The notes under the pieces are model-generated. The model was not told where the DNA came from, searched no databases, and saw only the letters and a program-made list of their open reading frames with translations. Below, in pieces: positions 25,896 through 34,999 of a stretch of 64,000 nucleotides of DNA. Where the stretch lies: the NCBI RefSeq assembly GCF_035942955.1, contig NZ_DASZCQ010000316.1, positions 3,245 to 67,244 on the forward strand. The letters are read 5' to 3'. The translations under genes were made by a program, and so were the position numbers. Position 1 is the first letter of the stretch. Each line of letters starts with the position of its first letter. The DNA is from DASYTH01 sp035942955. Its GTDB lineage: Bacteria; Actinomycetota; Actinomycetes; Mycobacteriales; Pseudonocardiaceae.

Positions 25896-26606
25896 TCACG
25901 GCAGGCGGATCCCCCGCAGCACCTCTGGGTCGCCAGAGCCGGTGAGGCGCATCCGGCCGCGCAGCTGGTACACCAGGTTGGTCGCCGTGCCGCGCAGGGT
26001 GGCGTCGGCCTCCTCGCCGTCGGCGGCCGGGCGGACCAGCGGCGCCTCACCCGGGGTGAGCGCGACGAACCACGACTCCGGGCCGTCGGTGCAGGACACC
26101 ACGGCGGTGCCCTTCACCTCGGGCGGGGAGTCGACGGCGAGCTGTGCGGCCAGCAGCGTGCCGAGCTGCTCGTCGATGGCGTCCACCGCCTGCTCGCGGT
26201 CCGTCGGCTCGAGGGCGCGCAGCGCGGCCTGGGCGTCCCACCGGCGCAGGTTCAGCTCGTGCGCCGCCCGGCGGCGCCACACCCAGGCCAGGGCCGGCGC
26301 GGCGGGCGAGAATGTCCACACGGGACGGTTGGCCGGCGTGCCGGACAGCGCGGCGGCGGCAGGGCCGAGCCGATCGTCCAGGTAGGCCAGCGGATCGGTG
26401 ACCTCGTCGGCAGGGCGCGGCGGCAGCCGCGTCATGCTGCCGCTGGTCAGGTATCTGGTGACCTGGTCGAGGAAGCGCCCGACGTGCACCACCAGGTCGG
26501 TGAACGTCCAATGAGGACAGGACGGCACGGCCGCGCCGAGCTCCGCGCGGCCGACCGCGGCGCGGAACTTCGCGGCCTGCTCGCCGAACACCTCCAGCCA
26601 GTCCAT
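25896..26606 (-). CDS. Maleylpyruvate-isomerase-family/DinB-like mycothiol-associated protein
   Basis: 236 residues from ATG 26606. The N-terminal DinB-type bundle has the family pattern CPHWTFTDLVVHVGRFLDQV and a later AHELNLRRWDAQAAL with conserved His. The C-terminal domain is SCP2-like (EEADATLRGTATNLVYQLRG). Family members use mycothiol or bind metal in detoxification and isomerisation. Exact substrate unknown. Confidence 0.85.
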   Translation of the reverse strand: MDWLEVFGEQAAKFRAAVGRAELGAAVPSCPHWTFTDLVVHVGRFLDQVTRYLTSGSMTRLPPRPADEVTDPLAYLDDRLGPAAAALSGTPANRPVWTFSPAAPALAWVWRRRAAHELNLRRWDAQAALRALEPTDREQAVDAIDEQLGTLLAAQLAVDSPPEVKGTAVVSCTDGPESWFVALTPGEAPLVRPAADGEEADATLRGTATNLVYQLRGRMRLTGSGDPEVLRGIRLP

Positions 26607-26706
26607 GGCACACATAGTGCAGCACGAGCTGACGCCGCGTCGGCGGAACCACACACATCGTCATCGCGTCGGACCGGCCGGGGGGATCGACACCAGGGAG
26701 CCACCG

Positions 26707-27027
26707 TTGAGCAACGGATACGACGTCGACCCGGACGCCCTGCAGTCCGCATCCAGCCGGTTCTACAACTCCTCGGACGCGGTCGGCGACGCCGCCGCGC
26801 TGCTGGCGCTGACCCAGCTCGTTCCGCAGGCGCTCGGCGAGGTGCCCGCCGCCGACGAGCTCAGCGCCGCGGTGTCGCGTTTCGTCGGCGCGCACGGCGA
26901 CGACCTGCGGCACGGCTCGATCTGGATCAACGACGCCGCCGACGGGTTGGTGCAGAGCGCCGACTCCTACCGCCGGCACGACGACGGCGCGGCCGAGCGC
27001 CTGCGGACCCTGCGGGAGCCCCGATGA
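26707..27027 (+). CDS. Type VII secretion-type small helical protein
   Basis: 106 residues starting at TTG with GGGAG about 6 nt upstream. It opens YDVDPDALQSASSRFYNSSD and is all-helical, with the size and heptad-like spacing of ESX substrates of the EspC/DUF2580 kind. It overlaps the DUF1023 gene (ATGA). This small-partner-plus-effector order is common in actinomycete ESX-linked loci. No ESX core genes are in the window. Confidence 0.75.
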   Translation: MSNGYDVDPDALQSASSRFYNSSDAVGDAAALLALTQLVPQALGEVPAADELSAAVSRFVGAHGDDLRHGSIWINDAADGLVQSADSYRRHDDGAAERLRTLREPR

Positions 27028-28925
27028 CCTACACCGACCCGGAGATCCTGTACGGCAAGCTGACCGCAGGCGACGTCGGCCGGATCAACGCCGCCGCCGA
27101 CCCGATCACCGCCGCGATCAGCGCGCTGGAGCGGGCGAAGACCGACCTCACCAGGGGCACCTCGACGGCCACCGCGTCGTGGCGGGGAACCGCGGCCGAC
27201 GCGTTCGGCGCTCGGGCGGAGCTCAGCGGCACCGCGGCCGACCGCTCGCGGGGCCGGCTGGAGGCGGCCGTCGGCGTCGTGCGGGCCGCCGCCAACGCGT
27301 ACGGCGCCATGCGCACCGCGGCCGACGAGGCCATCCGGCCGTGGCGTGCGCGGCCGGCGAACCTGGACGAGGCCGGCCTGCGCGACCTGGCCGAGCGGGT
27401 CAACACCGCGCTGGGCGGGGTGCGCGACGGCTACGAGAGCACGCTGCGCGGGCATGCCAGGTCGCTCGGCGAGCTGGCCCCGGGGTTCGCCGAGGCCGCT
27501 GGCGACACCGCGGCCTGGGGACAGACGGCGCCGCAGGCCGGGTTGACCGTGCCGCCGCCGGGATCGGATCCGCGGGCGGTGGCGCAGTGGTGGGCCGGGC
27601 TCACCGAGACCCAGCGCGATCAGCTGCTGGCCACCGAGTTCGACCGGCTCGGCCAGCTGCGCGGGCTGCCGGCCGAGGTCCTTGACGACGCCAACCGCCG
27701 CCGCATCGAGGTCGACCGGACCCGGTTCGAGGCCGAGCGGGCCGACCTGGACGCGCGGATCGCGGCCAGGGCCGAGGAGCTGGGCATCGACCCGGACGAC
27801 GAGGGCGTGCTGCGGGTGGCCGACGACGAGCTGGCCGACCTGCTCGACCAGCGCCAGGACGTCGACCGCCGGCTGGAGAACGCAAACGGCGCGCAGTCCG
27901 TCCTCGACCGGGCCTCGCGCGAGGACATTCCCGGCGGCGTGTACGTGCTGTCCTACGACCCGGTCGGCCCCAACTCCGACGGCGCGCTGGCCGTGGCGTT
28001 CGGCAACCCGGACACCGCCGACCACCTCGGCGTCGTGGTTCCCGGCACGGGAACCTCGGTCACCAGCGGCTTCCCCGTCTCCGACGCCGCCAACCTGCGC
28101 CGGCAGATGGACGAGCTCGGCGGCGGGCAGAACGCCACCATCGCCTGGCTCGGCTACGACGCTCCGGACAGCCTGCTCGACCTGGACGTGGCCCGCGCGG
28201 ACAACGCGCGGGACGGCGGCGAGACCCTGGTGTCCGATGTGGACGGTTATCGGGCGGCGGCCGAGGCGGCCGGGAACCACCAGCACGTCACGGTGATCGG
28301 GCACAGCTACGGCAGCACCACGGTCGGCTACGCGGGCCTGAACGGCCTGGCCGCCGACGACGTCGCGTTCATCGGCTCCCCCGGCGTCGGCGCCTCCGAG
28401 GCGGGACAACTGTCGCCCGGCGAGGACCACGTGTGGGCCGGCGCGGCCGAGCACGACCCGGTGGTCCAGGCCACCCAGGGCGACCACTTCACCGCCGGCC
28501 CGTCGTCCACCGGGGTCTACGACGACGGCTTCGGCGCAAGGATCTTCGGCACCCCGGACGGCGGCGGCCACCTCGGCGCGCACTCCAACTACTACGACTC
28601 CGGCTCGGAGTCGCTGCGCAACCTCGGCAACATCGCCACCGGCCACTACGACGACGTGACCGACCAGCGCTGGCAGGACGACCCGCTGCCGGCCCACCCG
28701 GTGCTCGAGGGCGCCGACGCCGTCACCGAGGTGCTCGGCGGCGTCTGGGACGCCGGCGGCGAGATCCTGCACGGTGACTTCGGCGACGCCTGGGACACCG
28801 CTCGGGACACCGCGGGCGAGGTCGCCAGCGACGGCGTCGACGTGGTCGTCGGCACCCTCGGCGACGTCGGCGAGGCCGGCCGCGACGCATACGACAACAC
28901 GATCGGCCGCATCCCCGGCCTGTGA
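27024..28925 (+). CDS. DUF1023 alpha/beta-hydrolase with N-terminal WXG-like helical domain
   Basis: 633 residues. Residues 1-180 are helical and WXG100-like (TASWRGTAADAFGARAEL). A charged coiled segment follows (DRTRFEAERADLDARIAARA). The DUF1023 hydrolase then has the nucleophile elbow VIGHSYGSTTVGYAG and a His-bearing end region GGGHLGAHSNYY. The C-terminal tail is acidic and repetitive. It is probably secreted through a type VII system with its small partner. A role as an extracellular lipase/esterase or contact-dependent effector is inference; no immunity gene is obvious. Confidence 0.82.
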   Translation: MTYTDPEILYGKLTAGDVGRINAAADPITAAISALERAKTDLTRGTSTATASWRGTAADAFGARAELSGTAADRSRGRLEAAVGVVRAAANAYGAMRTAADEAIRPWRARPANLDEAGLRDLAERVNTALGGVRDGYESTLRGHARSLGELAPGFAEAAGDTAAWGQTAPQAGLTVPPPGSDPRAVAQWWAGLTETQRDQLLATEFDRLGQLRGLPAEVLDDANRRRIEVDRTRFEAERADLDARIAARAEELGIDPDDEGVLRVADDELADLLDQRQDVDRRLENANGAQSVLDRASREDIPGGVYVLSYDPVGPNSDGALAVAFGNPDTADHLGVVVPGTGTSVTSGFPVSDAANLRRQMDELGGGQNATIAWLGYDAPDSLLDLDVARADNARDGGETLVSDVDGYRAAAEAAGNHQHVTVIGHSYGSTTVGYAGLNGLAADDVAFIGSPGVGASEAGQLSPGEDHVWAGAAEHDPVVQATQGDHFTAGPSSTGVYDDGFGARIFGTPDGGGHLGAHSNYYDSGSESLRNLGNIATGHYDDVTDQRWQDDPLPAHPVLEGADAVTEVLGGVWDAGGEILHGDFGDAWDTARDTAGEVASDGVDVVVGTLGDVGEAGRDAYDNTIGRIPGL

Positions 28926-28932
28926 CCACAGT

Positions 28933-28970
28933 GTCGTGAATCTTTTGCGGCGCTATAACCACTCACGACA
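28933..28970. terminator. Hairpin between converging genes
   Basis: TGTCGTGA at 28933 pairs with TCACGACA ending at 28970 across a 22-nt loop. It sits just after the DUF1023 gene and includes the stop codon of the converging ThuA/GSDH gene. It could serve as a shared, weak terminator. Confidence 0.4.
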
Positions 28971-31900
28971 GCTGCTGCACGACGATCGCGTTGACCCGCC
29001 ACCACTCCACGATGTCGATCGAGAGCTGGAGGTCGATCACGCGGCCGGCGGCGCCTCCGTCCACTGTGAGCTGATCCCAGCCCCACTGGTTGGGCGCCAG
29101 GGGCAGGCCGCCGTCGATCACCCGCTGGCCGTCCAGGGTGACGATCAGGCGGCGGGCGTCGAACTGCGCGTCGCCGCGGAGGAACGAGACCGCGTGCCGG
29201 CCCGGTGGGATGCGCAGGCGCAGGGTGGCGGGTTGCTGCGAGGTGACCATGTCGCGGCGCAGGACGTCCGGGCCGCCGCGGTCGCGGGACTGCAGGCCGG
29301 TGTTGGCCACCCAGCCGAAGCCGCGGGCGTCGGAGTAGGTCGTGGCGGGCTCGAGCTGCCGGTACGCGGCCAGCACCCCGCTGGTCGCGGACCCGGCGTC
29401 CAGCGCGTAGACCGAGCGCTCGCCGCCCGGCACCAGCAGGGTGCGGGCGTGCGGCACGCCGCCGGCCTGCTGCCCCGGCACGGTGGCCCGCGCGGATATG
29501 TCTACTTCGGACACCCGGCCGGTGGTGGGCGCCTGGGCGGGCGGGGTGAGCGGAACCTGCACGGTGGCGGTGGCGCCCGCGCCGACCGGGGCGGTGACCG
29601 GGGAGGTCTGCCAGCCGGTGGGCACGGTCAGGGCGACCGTGGCGTTCACCGCGGCGCCGGTCCGGTTGGTCACGGTGACCGCGGCGACCGACGACCGGCC
29701 GGCCGGCACCGGGGACGGCACCGACAGGGTGGCCACCTCGATCAGCGGCACGAACTCCAACCAGTCCACATTGAACAGATCGGCCGTGCTGGACGTGTTG
29801 CGGGCGACCAGGAACAGCTCATAGCTGCCACCGGGGTCGGTGATGTCCGCGGTGACCGTGGTCCAGGTGCGCCAGCCGCCGGTCACCGGCACGGCCACGC
29901 TGCCGAGCACCGGACCGGTCGGGCCGCCCCGGCGGACGTCGATGAAGCCGCCTGCGCCGGCGCTGGCCACGCGGAACCGTAGAGCGTCCACTCCGGACAG
30001 GTTGACCGGCTCGAAGCTGACCCAGTCGCCGTGGGAGATGTTCCCAACGAGCTTGCCGGCCGTGCCGTCCTGCAGGTCGAACAGGTTGGTGCCGCTCTGC
30101 CGGGTGTAGTGGTCGGACTCCTTGTGCCGCGGCTGCAGGATCGCCGAGTCGCCGCCGGTGAGCCGGGAGACGCCGGTGGCGCCCCGGTCGGTGTACTTGG
30201 TGTCGACGACGTAGAAGATGTTGTCGTTGGACGTATGTCCGTCGTCGACGATGGTCTGGATCGTGCCGGCGCAGCCCCGGTACTGGTCGAGCGGGTGCGC
30301 GTGCTGGGCGTGGCCGAGCGCCGGCTGGGTGATCACCTGCTGGCAGTCGATGGCGCCGTCCTCCGGGTCGGTCACCGTGGCCGAGAAGCTCACCTGGCTG
30401 CCGAAGTCGAAGATCTGGCCGTCGGCCGGGGCCGTGAGGGTGACGGTCGGCGCGGTGTTGCCGACCGTGATCGGCACATTGGCCACGGTGGACCGGTTGG
30501 TCGGGTCGGTGACGGTCAGCCGCGCGGTGTAGTCACCGTTAGCGGTATAGGTGTGGCCGGGGTTGGCCGCGGTGGAGTCGGTCGTGCCGTTGCCGTCGAA
30601 GTCCCAGGCGAACCGGATCGTCTGGCCGGCGTCCGGGTCGGACGAGCCGGCGCTGGAGAACGCCACGGCCAGCGGGGCCCGGCCGGAGGTCGGGGTGGCG
30701 GTCGCGCGGGCCAGCGGCGAGCGCTCCCCCGGGCGGACATAGTTGATCTTGTAGACACCCGAGTCGAAGTTCGGGTCGCCGCGCCCGGAGCCGCCGTAGT
30801 TGCTGCCCCACTCGATGACGTACAGCGAGCCGTCCGGACCGAACTCCAGGTCGATCGGGCGCAGGAACGTCATGTTCGGCAGGAACCGGTTGATCGAGAA
30901 CGCCTGGCCCGCGGCGTCCTGCTTCACCTCGAAGATGGCGTTGCGGGTCCAGTCGGCGATCAGCATCGCGTCGTCGTAGTAGGCCGGGAACTTGCTCTCC
31001 GAGGCCAGGTTCGCGTCGAAGTGGTAGACCGGGCCGCCGATCGCCAGCCGCCCGCCGGTGCCCAGCTCCGGCCAGGTCGGTGACACCGCGTAGGGATACG
31101 ACATCCATGCCCCGCGGGCGGGCGGCAGGACCTGCCGTCCGGTGTTGTTCGGCGAGTTGTTGACCGGCCCGTTGGCACAGTCGAACGGGGCGCCGGACAC
31201 GCCGGTGGCGAAGTCGAAGTCCACATAGGGCAGATTCGGGCCGATGCAGTGCGGCCAGCCGTAGTTGCCGGCCGAGCGGGCCTGGTTGAACTCGTCGTAG
31301 CCACGCGGACCGCGGGTGGCCGAGTCGGTCTGCGCGTCCGGGCCGACCTCGCCCCAGTAGAGCCAGTTGGTCTCGGAGTCGATGTGGATCCGGTACGGGT
31401 TGCGCAGGCCCATCACGTAGATCTCCGGCCGGGTCTGCGCGGTGCCGGGCGGGAACAGGTTGCCGGCCGGGATCGTGTACGTCCCGTTGGCCTCGGGGTG
31501 GATGCGCAGGATCTTGCCGCGCAGGTCGTTGGTGTTGGCCGAGGACCGCTGCGCGTCGTTGTTCTCCTGGCCGGCCCGCTCGTCGAACGGACCGAACCCG
31601 CCGCAGCACGGGGCGGAGTTGTCGCCGGTGGCCACGTAGAGGTTGCCGGCGGCGTCGAACGTCATGCCGCCGCCCTCGTGCGCGTTGACCTGGCGCTGCG
31701 AGTTGATCGTGAGCAGCACCTTCTCGCTTGCCAGGTCCACGGTGTCGGTGGCCTCGTCGAAGGTGAACCGGGAGACCCGGCTCACCGTGCCGGTGAGCGG
31801 CGTGTAGTAGAGGTACAGGAAGTGGTTGGTGGCGAAGTCGGGGTCCAGCGTGATGCCGTGCATGCCGTGCGTGTGCACCACGAGCACCTCGAGCCGGGCG

Positions 31901-32820
31901 GCCAGCTTGGTGAGCCGCAGCGCGGGGTCGTACACCTTGACCGCGCCGCCGCGCTCGACGAAGAACACCCGCCCGGTCGAGTCGATCTCCATGTCCAGCG
32001 GGTCGTCGGTGTTGCCGTCGAGCTGGATCTTCTCGTACCGCTCGTTCTCGGTCGGCCCGCAGTCCCCCGCCACCGCGCCGGCCGCCCACTCGATGCCGCC
32101 GAGCAGGTGCGCGCGGAACAGCGGCTCGGAGTAGGCCTCGATGGCGTGGCCGAGGCCGGTGTACCAGGAGCGGCCGCCCTCGAAGTCCTGGCACCAGGCG
32201 ATCGGATGGTCGGCGCCCATGCCGTGGCCGGTGTAGCTGCGCGTGTCGAAGCTGGCCAGCACGTGCACGCCGCCGCGCGGGTTGACGTTGAAGTCGTACG
32301 GCTCCTCGGTGCGCACCCAGTTCTGCGGCAGGTTCCTCGTCGACGGGTGCACGCGGTCGTCGACCTGGATGCTCACCTGCTGGATCGCCGGGTGGGTGGT
32401 GAACTTCGCGCCGAGCATGGCGTCGTACCACGGCCAGTCGCGGTCGCTGCCGCTGGCCGAGTGGATCCCGACGAACCCGTTGCCGGCCCGGACGTACCGT
32501 TGCAGCGCCGCCCGCTGGTTGGCGTCCAGCACGGCCCCGTCCCGACCGTTGGTGTTGTTGAAGATCACCGCGTCGAACGGCGCCAGCCCGGCGTCGGTGA
32601 ACAGCCCGGCGTCGTCGGACACGGTCACCGCGAAGTTGTGCTGCGCGCCCAGCTCGGTGATCGCGGCCTTCCCGGCCGGGATCGAGTCGTGGAAGAACCC
32701 GTTCACCCTGGAGAAGACCAGCACGCTGAACCGCGGCGCCGCCTGCGCCGCCGGCGGCGCGGCCACCACCCCCGCCAGCACCAGCAAGGAGACGACCAGC
32801 ACCCACACCGATCTCGACAT
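28963..32820 (-). CDS. Large secreted ThuA - glucose/sorbosone-dehydrogenase - PKD - carbohydrate-binding protein
   Basis: 1285 residues. Rough domain order: Sec signal 1-28; ThuA-like domain 30-245 (VLVFSRVNGFFHDSI, VGIHSASGSDRDWPWYDAML); PQQ-type GSDH beta-propeller 255-690 (DMEIDSTGRVFFVERGGAVK, VMGLRNPYRIHID); PKD domain 700-790; CBM6-like domain 880-1025 ending LFNVDWLEFVPL; a NEW3-type linker domain 1030-1105; and a C-terminal malectin/CBM-like domain 1135-1285. ThuA-GSDH-PKD fusions occur in actinomycete and planctomycete glycan-degrading secretomes. It likely oxidises or binds extracellular sugars. Two palindromic operators lie just upstream, one shared with the 14.3-kb promoter. Confidence 0.88.
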   Translation of the reverse strand: MSRSVWVLVVSLLVLAGVVAAPPAAQAAPRFSVLVFSRVNGFFHDSIPAGKAAITELGAQHNFAVTVSDDAGLFTDAGLAPFDAVIFNNTNGRDGAVLDANQRAALQRYVRAGNGFVGIHSASGSDRDWPWYDAMLGAKFTTHPAIQQVSIQVDDRVHPSTRNLPQNWVRTEEPYDFNVNPRGGVHVLASFDTRSYTGHGMGADHPIAWCQDFEGGRSWYTGLGHAIEAYSEPLFRAHLLGGIEWAAGAVAGDCGPTENERYEKIQLDGNTDDPLDMEIDSTGRVFFVERGGAVKVYDPALRLTKLAARLEVLVVHTHGMHGITLDPDFATNHFLYLYYTPLTGTVSRVSRFTFDEATDTVDLASEKVLLTINSQRQVNAHEGGGMTFDAAGNLYVATGDNSAPCCGGFGPFDERAGQENNDAQRSSANTNDLRGKILRIHPEANGTYTIPAGNLFPPGTAQTRPEIYVMGLRNPYRIHIDSETNWLYWGEVGPDAQTDSATRGPRGYDEFNQARSAGNYGWPHCIGPNLPYVDFDFATGVSGAPFDCANGPVNNSPNNTGRQVLPPARGAWMSYPYAVSPTWPELGTGGRLAIGGPVYHFDANLASESKFPAYYDDAMLIADWTRNAIFEVKQDAAGQAFSINRFLPNMTFLRPIDLEFGPDGSLYVIEWGSNYGGSGRGDPNFDSGVYKINYVRPGERSPLARATATPTSGRAPLAVAFSSAGSSDPDAGQTIRFAWDFDGNGTTDSTAANPGHTYTANGDYTARLTVTDPTNRSTVANVPITVGNTAPTVTLTAPADGQIFDFGSQVSFSATVTDPEDGAIDCQQVITQPALGHAQHAHPLDQYRGCAGTIQTIVDDGHTSNDNIFYVVDTKYTDRGATGVSRLTGGDSAILQPRHKESDHYTRQSGTNLFDLQDGTAGKLVGNISHGDWVSFEPVNLSGVDALRFRVASAGAGGFIDVRRGGPTGPVLGSVAVPVTGGWRTWTTVTADITDPGGSYELFLVARNTSSTADLFNVDWLEFVPLIEVATLSVPSPVPAGRSSVAAVTVTNRTGAAVNATVALTVPTGWQTSPVTAPVGAGATATVQVPLTPPAQAPTTGRVSEVDISARATVPGQQAGGVPHARTLLVPGGERSVYALDAGSATSGVLAAYRQLEPATTYSDARGFGWVANTGLQSRDRGGPDVLRRDMVTSQQPATLRLRIPPGRHAVSFLRGDAQFDARRLIVTLDGQRVIDGGLPLAPNQWGWDQLTVDGGAAGRVIDLQLSIDIVEWWRVNAIVVQQLS

Positions 32821-32836
32821 CGCACGCCTCCGCAGG

Positions 32837-32856
32837 TCAGGCAAGCGCTTTCCTGA
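32837..32856. promoter_or_regulatory. Palindromic operator upstream of ThuA/GSDH gene
   Basis: TCAGGCAAGCGCTTTCCTGA is a 20-bp palindrome with a single mismatched pair. Its last 17 bases are identical to 14311-14327. It sits 17 nt upstream of the ATG at 32820. A LacI-family repressor is the likeliest reader. Confidence 0.75.
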
Positions 32857-32877
32857 CACCTTAGGGGCCTGATCCCG

Positions 32878-32900
32878 CCAAGGGAAGGGCTTTCCTTTGG
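32878..32900. promoter_or_regulatory. Second, weaker operator-like palindrome
   Basis: Nine of eleven base pairs match across the centre, with arms CCAAGGGAAGG and CTTTCCTTTGG. It shares the TTTCC/GGAA halves with the site 21 nt downstream and is about two helical turns from it, so the same repressor may bind both. Confidence 0.45.
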
Positions 32901-32906
32901 CTATGA

Positions 32907-33100
32907 GGTGAACTAATTGCCCTGCAGATGGGTGACCAGCCACCGGTGCAGCGGCGCGATCACCGTCCAGTGCTTGCCCAGCATGCCAACGAGGTTGCCG
33001 GCGTCGGTGGCGAGCGCGGGCGGCTCGTCATGGTGCACGAACAGGGCGCTGTGCCGCAGCAGCCGGCCGGTGCCGGGCGAGACGTCGAAGCCGCGCGGGG
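32907..33100 (-). pseudogene. Tandem duplicate of the 3' end of the DUF2461 gene
   Basis: This 194-bp block abuts and repeats 33101-33294 with 7 differences by my count (about 96% identity). It encodes the last ~60 residues of the DUF2461 protein (PRGFDVSP to VTHLQGN) with its own stop, but no start or upstream part. Five of the residues differ, consistent with relaxed selection. Confidence 0.92.
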
Positions 33101-33106
33101 GGTGAA

Positions 33107-33790
33107 CTAATTGCCCTGCAGATGGGTGACCAGCCACCGGTGCAGCGGCACGATCGTCGTCCAGTGCTTGCCCAGCACGCCAACGAGGTTACCGGCGTCG
33201 GTGGCGAGCGCGGGCGGCTCGTCATGGTGCACGAACAGGGCGCTGTGCCGCAGCAGCCGGGCGGTGTCGGGCGAGACGTCGAAGCCGCGCGGGGTCCGCG
33301 CGTAGGTCTCGCCGCCGAGGTCGTAGCCGGCGGCGTCGAGCGTCTTGACGATGTCGAGCAGCTCGGGACCGGCGTCCGGATCGGCCACCTTCTCCCGGTA
33401 CCGCGCGAGGGTGGGCTTGTCGAAGCCGTGCGCGCCGGCGCCGATGCCGACCAGATCCGGTGAGACCCGCACGAACAGCCCGGACACCGCGCCCTTGCGG
33501 TCACCCTCCCAGAACCAGAGGTCGAGATGATCCTTGTACGGCCGCTTGTCCGCGCTGAACCGGGTGTCCCGGTTGATCCGGAAGATCGAGCCGAGCACCC
33601 GCGGCTCGGCTCGGATGCCGGGCACGATGGCGCGCAGCAGCGGGCTCACCGCCTCGACGAACGCCTTGCCGGCGGCCACGTAGGCCGACTGGTAGCGGTC
33701 CCGGTTGGCCTCGAACCAGGCGCGGTCGTTGTGCTCGCGCAGGTCGGCGAGGAAGGCCTGGGTGTCGGCCGGGAACGCGAAGCCGGGCAT
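33107..33790 (-). CDS. DUF2461 family protein
   Basis: 227 residues from ATG 33790. It shows the family pattern FPADTQAFLADLREHNDRAW, FRINRDTRFSADKRPYKDHL and FVRVSPDLVGIGAG. Biochemical role unknown; the family is small, cytosolic and widespread. An ATG at 33811 would also be in frame but lies inside the upstream hairpin. The 3' end is duplicated in tandem just downstream. Confidence 0.88.
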   Translation of the reverse strand: MPGFAFPADTQAFLADLREHNDRAWFEANRDRYQSAYVAAGKAFVEAVSPLLRAIVPGIRAEPRVLGSIFRINRDTRFSADKRPYKDHLDLWFWEGDRKGAVSGLFVRVSPDLVGIGAGAHGFDKPTLARYREKVADPDAGPELLDIVKTLDAAGYDLGGETYARTPRGFDVSPDTARLLRHSALFVHHDEPPALATDAGNLVGVLGKHWTTIVPLHRWLVTHLQGN

Positions 33791-33817
33791 GGGCGCACAG
33801 CGTACGCCCATGCCCGG
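33783..33817. terminator. Perfect 13-bp hairpin between SMP-30-like and DUF2461 genes
   Basis: CCGGGCATGGGCG pairs exactly with CGCCCATGCCCGG around a 9-nt loop. It lies just downstream of the SMP-30-like gene and over the start of the DUF2461 gene. It can act as a GC-rich terminator/attenuator or mask the DUF2461 start. Confidence 0.65.
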
Positions 33818-33826
33818 ACGGACGGG

Positions 33827-34759
33827 CTACCTCGGGATGGCCACGACGTTGTACGGGGTGTCCGGGGTCGGCGTCGTGGTGAACCGGGCGTTGGGCAGGT
33901 AGAGCCGGTCGCCGAAGGCCGCGACCGTGGTCGGGACGTCGAACCGCGGGTCGGTGCGGGTCTCCACGAGCCGGCCGCGCGTGCCGGAGGAGTTGAGGCG
34001 CAGCACGGCCACCTGGTTGAGCCGGTTCTGCACGACGAACAGCGTGCGGCCGTCGAGCAGCAGGCCGTCGCCGTTGGTCAGCACGACGTCGCCGAGGTCG
34101 ACCCGGCTGGTCACTCCGGTTCCGGTGTCGACCCGGTGCAGCAGGCCCACGTTGGACTGCACGACGAGCAGCGCGCGCCCGTCCGGGGTCCGGGCGATCC
34201 CGTTGGCGTTGTTGCCCTCCCCCTGCATCCAGTCGCCGGACAGCGGCAGCGCGGTGAAGTCGTCCGGGAGCCGTCCGTGCCGCAGCGACACCTTGTACAG
34301 CGCGGGGTTGCGCGAGTCGGTGAACCAGGCGGCGTCCGGGGTGAGCACCACGTCGTTGACGAACGTGGTGCCGGTGGCGAACGGGTAGGTGACGAGCACG
34401 GCGCCGGTCCGCGTGTCGATCACGCGGCCGTTGCCGCCGGTGCCGCCGGCGGCGAACAGCCGGTTGTGCCGGTCGGTCTTGAGGCCCAGCGTCGGGTGGC
34501 CGACCGCGGGGCTGAAGTCGGCGCCCTCCCCGGTGCGCAGGTCGACGCGGAACACCCGCCCGTCGACCCGGGAGCCGAAGTACGCCACGGCGCCCGGCCC
34601 GGTGGCGATCCCCTCCGGCTGGAAACCGTTGGGCAGTGGGAACTCGGTCGGGAACCGGCCCGCGGCGCCGGCCGGTGCGGCGGCGGCTCGCGTCCCGGTC
34701 ACCAGCGCGGCGGTCGGCACCGCGACGGCGGCGGTCAGGAGGGTACGGCGACGAAACAT
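33827..34759 (-). CDS. Secreted SMP-30/NHL-like beta-propeller
   Basis: 310 residues. The N-terminus MFRRRTLLTAAVAVPTAA is a signal peptide with a run of arginines (possible Tat). Beta-propeller repeats follow (PEGIATGPGAVAYFGSRVDG, VDLRTGEGADFSP, NANGIARTPDGRALLVV, NGDGLLLDGRTLFVVQNRLN). The SMP-30/gluconolactonase superfamily contains lactonases and binding propellers. Secretion and nearby GSDH and GH genes suggest extracellular sugar chemistry. GGAGG lies 12 nt before the ATG. Confidence 0.82.
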   Translation of the reverse strand: MFRRRTLLTAAVAVPTAALVTGTRAAAAPAGAAGRFPTEFPLPNGFQPEGIATGPGAVAYFGSRVDGRVFRVDLRTGEGADFSPAVGHPTLGLKTDRHNRLFAAGGTGGNGRVIDTRTGAVLVTYPFATGTTFVNDVVLTPDAAWFTDSRNPALYKVSLRHGRLPDDFTALPLSGDWMQGEGNNANGIARTPDGRALLVVQSNVGLLHRVDTGTGVTSRVDLGDVVLTNGDGLLLDGRTLFVVQNRLNQVAVLRLNSSGTRGRLVETRTDPRFDVPTTVAAFGDRLYLPNARFTTTPTPDTPYNVVAIPR

Positions 34760-34860
34760 GGTCGAGAATCCTCCACTTCCGAGCGGGGACAATGTCCACC
34801 CAGACCTTACGTCGCCGGCGCTGAAACGGTTCACTTGTCCACTATGGACGAAAGTCCGAC

Positions 34861-34928
34861 GGACGTCTTGGCCGCCTCCCGGGCGATGTCGGTGCGGGAG
34901 CGCACGCCCAGCTTGCCCAGGATGTCAG
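34861..34928 (-). pseudogene. HTH-tail remnant of a LuxR-family gene
   Basis: Read leftward this encodes ILGKLGVRSRTDIAREAAK, nearly the same as the C-terminal ILAKLGVRSRIDIAREAA of the intact LAL regulator that ends 72 nt to the right. Only the last ~22 codons survive and there is no matching start. It is a decayed partial duplicate of that gene's 3' end, or of a close paralogue. Confidence 0.8.
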
Positions 34929-34999
34929 CGACGCAGCCAAACTCGCCATGCAGCGTCAAAGTGGTCGCAGGTCACGGCCCGGCAGAGCCTGCCTCAAGC

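Noticed and set aside
12190..34849. Recurrent GTCCACTATGGAC-like palindromes (12190-12202, 34837-34849, a related form near 44658)
   Set aside because: Found both in coding and intergenic DNA without consistent position; too few copies here to claim a function without genome-wide counts.
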